A DNA stretch of 64,000 nt, from contig CAXIPT010000003.1 in assembly GCA_964030475.1 (NCBI GenBank), forward strand, positions 11,792,510 through 11,856,509, in the 5' to 3' direction. The translations under genes were made by a program, and so were the position numbers. The stretch comes from Tethya wilhelma (Eukaryota > Porifera > Demospongiae > Tethyida > Tethyidae). Positions 62,101 through 64,000 of this stretch are shown piece after piece. Below the pieces are notes generated by a model, which was not told the DNA's origin, did no database searches, and saw nothing but the letters and a program-made list of their open reading frames with translations. Positions within the stretch are counted from its first letter, which is position 1; every line of letters starts with the position of its first letter.

Positions 62101-62214
62101 AACAGGCACCTCCCACGAGTCATACAGCTTGAGGATGTTAGGATGTTGGAGGGTCTTCAAGATGGACACTTCTTCCTTGAAACGAATCTGTTCAGCCTTG
62201 TTGTAGCGATTCTC
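48612..62214 (-). CDS. WNK: WNK-family (lysine-deficient) serine/threonine kinase
   Basis: Chloride/osmosensing kinase that activates OSR1/SPAK to control cation-chloride cotransport. Coding exons in functional order: 59074-58412, 62214-62027 (out of place), 56049-55832, 54457-54211, 53752-53542, 53288-52032, 51929-51180, 51001-49623, 49404-48612; 5706 nt, 1901 residues. The kinase domain spans about 186-445. [11 protein letters not shown] supplies the relocated catalytic Lys; the usual VAIK Lys is Cys (VAVAWCELQ). HRDLKCDN and DLG ([10 protein letters not shown]) follow, then [20 protein letters not shown]. Two CCT/OSR1_C-type domains follow ([39 protein letters not shown]). The remainder is long Ser/Gln/Pro-rich disordered sequence with KKFVVADV and KKFSVQNV, which resemble RFxV docking motifs. 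Start: ATG at 59074, behind a 5' UTR acceptor at 59096. The exon 5 acceptor is damaged at a (GA)n run. Confidence 0.93.
53542..53752 (-). CDS. WNK: WNK exon 5: end of kinase domain and first CCT domain, damaged acceptor
   Basis: Encodes [20 protein letters not shown] through [20 protein letters not shown]. The frame demands that the exon begin with G at 53752 (completing AGG). On the minus strand the bases before it are CTCTCTC rather than an AG. One missing A at the border of the (CT)n run (plus-strand GA run 53754-53810) would restore CTCTCAG. Either the microsatellite was miscalled or the acceptor is non-canonical. Confidence 0.75.
54458..55831. other. WNK intron 3 with a minisatellite
   Basis: 1.37 kb with no coding exon. 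A minisatellite lies at about 55060-55180 (unit about 22 bp, CTCACTCATCACCCCTCACAG, about five copies). Confidence 0.6.
55060..55180. repeat. Minisatellite, unit about 22 bp
   Basis: Tandem copies of CTCACTCATCACCCCTCACA differing by one or two bases, such as CAGTC versus CAGCC at the unit border. Confidence 0.75.
56050..57010. other. WNK intron DNA left of the duplicated block
   Basis: No exon seen. It ends in a (CA)n run at about 56973-57010, the left boundary of duplicated block copy A. The flank before the run (around 56913-56970) has no match at the corresponding place near 62545. Confidence 0.5.
57011..58405. repeat. Duplicated block, copy A
   Basis: Nearly identical to 62592-63986 at a constant offset of about 5581 bp. 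The few differences include G/A-type single bases and a one-base indel near 58170, and they cluster toward the right end. It is WNK intron 1 sequence, directly joined to WNK exon 1 on its right. Confidence 0.95.
58412..59074 (-). CDS. WNK: WNK exon 1: N-terminus and kinase glycine loop
   Basis: 221 codons. A Ser/Thr-rich disordered N-terminus leads into [19 protein letters not shown] and VAVAWCELQ at the donor CAG|GTACGG. Its 3' partner in the protein ([16 protein letters not shown]) lies 3 kb upstream instead of downstream on this strand. Splicing directly to exon 3 would shift the frame. Confidence 0.9.
59097..62026. other. WNK intron/5' flank without recognised exons
   Basis: Begins with a (GA)n run (about 59107-59143) beside a 3' splice site at 59096/59097 and continues as 2.9 kb of non-coding DNA with scattered CA/GT patches. 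No exon, RNA gene or transposon was recognised. Confidence 0.5.
62027..62214 (-). CDS. WNK: WNK exon 2: kinase N-lobe, displaced
   Basis: Encodes [36 protein letters not shown] and [14 protein letters not shown]. Its end (GC) and the start of exon 3 (T) rejoin as Ala in [15 protein letters not shown], so it belongs between exons 1 and 3. In this assembly it lies upstream of exon 1. Its acceptor is the end of a CA repeat on the minus strand. Confidence 0.92.
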
Positions 62215-62220
62215 CTGTGT

Positions 62221-62255
<35 letters not shown>

Positions 62256-62546
62256 TGTGTGTGTGAGAGTGTCAGTATTTGTACAAAGAACATAATATTA
62301 TTTTTTGTACTAGTGCTTGACAGGTGTTCAAGTGTGTATGCTGTACAATTTGTAGTATCAATATTATTATGCTTGCATGGATAAGCATTGGTAGTTGTGT
62401 GTGCATGTCAGTGTGTGTTGAGACTCCAGACTACAGATGAACACACCACTGTTTTAGCTTGAATAATCTCAAAACACATTCTCAAAGCTTCAAAACACAC
62501 ACACCAGAACAAAAACACAATGTACAGACATGTCACTATCATCACG

Positions 62547-62591
<45 letters not shown>

Positions 62592-62597
<6 letters not shown>

Positions 62598-63924
62598 ACA
62601 GCAATTATCGACAAAACAAGTTTCTCTTCCAAAATTTTGTGCAAGCAAAAACAAAAACTATAGATATAAATTGTCACTACACCACCAGCTGTTACATCAA
62701 CTGCTACTACCGGGCCACACAATCCCGTGTGTGTTATTGTCCACCCATGAGTTATTATAATAAAATCTATGTATAATAATACAGTAGGTGTATTTCAGTA
62801 ACTACACATGCTAGAAAGTCTCTTGTCAAAATTCCCTCCAAGCCTTCCCAAAGAGTTACAGTCTTACAAGTTGCAAGCAGTGAATCTAAGAATCACTGCA
62901 GACACATCTGCAGATGACCAAACATGTGCCTGAAGCACAACCATAGAAGGAGCCACCTGTGAGCCACACACTTCCTACCACAAACAGCACACACCACAGA
63001 AGAGAGAGGAGAGAAAAGAGAAAGAAAGAGAGAAAGCAGACACTGACCAAACCATTGACCCCATTCATCAGTAGTGTGTACTCAGTGATGAGATTAGCCA
63101 ACAAGCCACACTTGTATTTCCCTCTCAGACCCTCACTCAAAGGGAGCCAATGAAAACACACACTCTCTCACAAACACGCAGGTGGACTACAACTGCAGCC
63201 ACTACTGAGAGTGATACACAGCATCCCACAATTACATCTACAAGTAGACCACCAGCAACACAATGAGGGGATCCCTTACAATTTAGCATTAATTAGTTTA
63301 GGGGGATGTATGCTACATTCACACAGGAATGGGTCGAGGTTGCACAAATAGATGGTGGCCTCGCCTGCTCTGATTCCAAGACCACCAAACACTTGCCAAA
63401 CGACACAAAAGGATTAACACAAAGTGTGTCAGTACAGCTACCATCAAACCAGGACTGCTCTAGAGATATGCAAAACATTCTATAGCTAAAAGGACTTTGC
63501 ATCAAAGAGGTCTGGATGACCTTCCTAGCCGACAATGCCTTTCACTAGAGAAAGCAGTTGGGTGGTCAGTCTCACTTCAAATGCACTGTTATGGACAGCT
63601 ACAGATGTGGGTGCCATGCACAGCTCATTAACTCAATATTGATATTCTTTGGGGTTCAAAATCTGTCAGGAAATGAGCGACTAGTTAATACATTACAAGC
63701 CCACAAGGAATTCACCATCAGTGACCACAAGGGCTTAGATCCACAACTATAACACTGATGACACCTCTTACAAAGTGTTCATTGGGTGAAATCAGAGATC
63801 AGGTATTAGGATCCAGTGTGGTTACTATAGGAGGAGGACAGTGAGATGGTATGTGTGCAAAACAAGCAGTGTGACAGCAGCTGTGTGTGGCATCATGGCA
63901 TTGATGATGAATTTTGTGGGATCC

Positions 63925-64000
<76 letters not shown>
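62592..64000. repeat. Duplicated block, copy B (runs off the window)
   Basis: Second copy of 57011-58405. It ends in a long (CA)n run at the window edge, exactly where copy A is followed by WNK exon 1. A second exon 1, or the true one, is expected just beyond 64000. Confidence 0.95.

Overview
The window is nuclear DNA of an animal, most likely a sponge (demosponge-like). Genes are densely packed on both strands. Nearly all introns are short (about 60-500 bp) with GT-AG borders. Intergenic DNA is AT-rich, and (CA/GT)n, (CT/GA)n runs and small foldback transposons are abundant. The gene set is metazoan: PI3-kinase gamma-type, WNK kinase, CFAP100, NF-YB, selenoprotein thioredoxin reductase, and Ig/FN3/IgGFc-binding extracellular proteins. 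The species itself cannot be fixed from the sequence. Gene models below were assembled by hand from exon borders. Five complete multi-exon models give total lengths exactly divisible by three, which supports them.

Layout. 794-11636 (+): class I PI3-kinase catalytic subunit, PIK3CG-like, 30 exons. 12425-17469 (-): imidazolonepropionase (AMDHD1), 8 exons, sharing a 288 bp divergent promoter with CFAP100 (17758-20780, +). 21137-21991 (+): intronless C11orf68-like protein. 22584-22754 (-): last exon of a selenocysteine thioredoxin reductase, ending Gly-Cys-Sec-Gly, with a candidate SECIS hairpin at 22281-22327. 24387-36400: accessory region of secreted or membrane recognition-type proteins (IgGFc-binding domain, FN3, Ig-like, a transmembrane exon with a tyrosine-motif tail), with segmental duplications, an inverted copy and MITEs. 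37132-38974 (-): middle exons of thioredoxin reductase. 39224-40371 (+): 3' exons of PUS7. 40821-42390 (-): NF-YB, divergent from 42999-44285 (+) UBL4A. 44525-47930 (+): unrecognised 500-residue coiled-coil protein. 48612-62214 (-): WNK kinase, 9 coding exons.

Assembly. Eight single N bases (1449, 3840, 8795, 24386, 34224, 34388, 36983, 38979) mark joins, most of them inside microsatellites. Several joins look wrong or incomplete. Thioredoxin reductase is split and lacks its middle, PUS7 lacks its 5' part, and two FN3 exons are cut at an N. WNK exon 2 lies upstream of exon 1 because a block of about 1.4 kb is present twice (57011-58405 and 62592-64000). The accessory region should therefore be read as fragments whose order and orientation are uncertain.

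Functionally most genes are independent housekeeping or signalling genes: lipid signalling, histidine catabolism, ciliary axoneme, redox, RNA pseudouridylation, CCAAT transcription, tail-anchored protein targeting, ion/volume signalling. The most novel content is the Ig/FN3/IgGFc-binding cluster at 24-36 kb.
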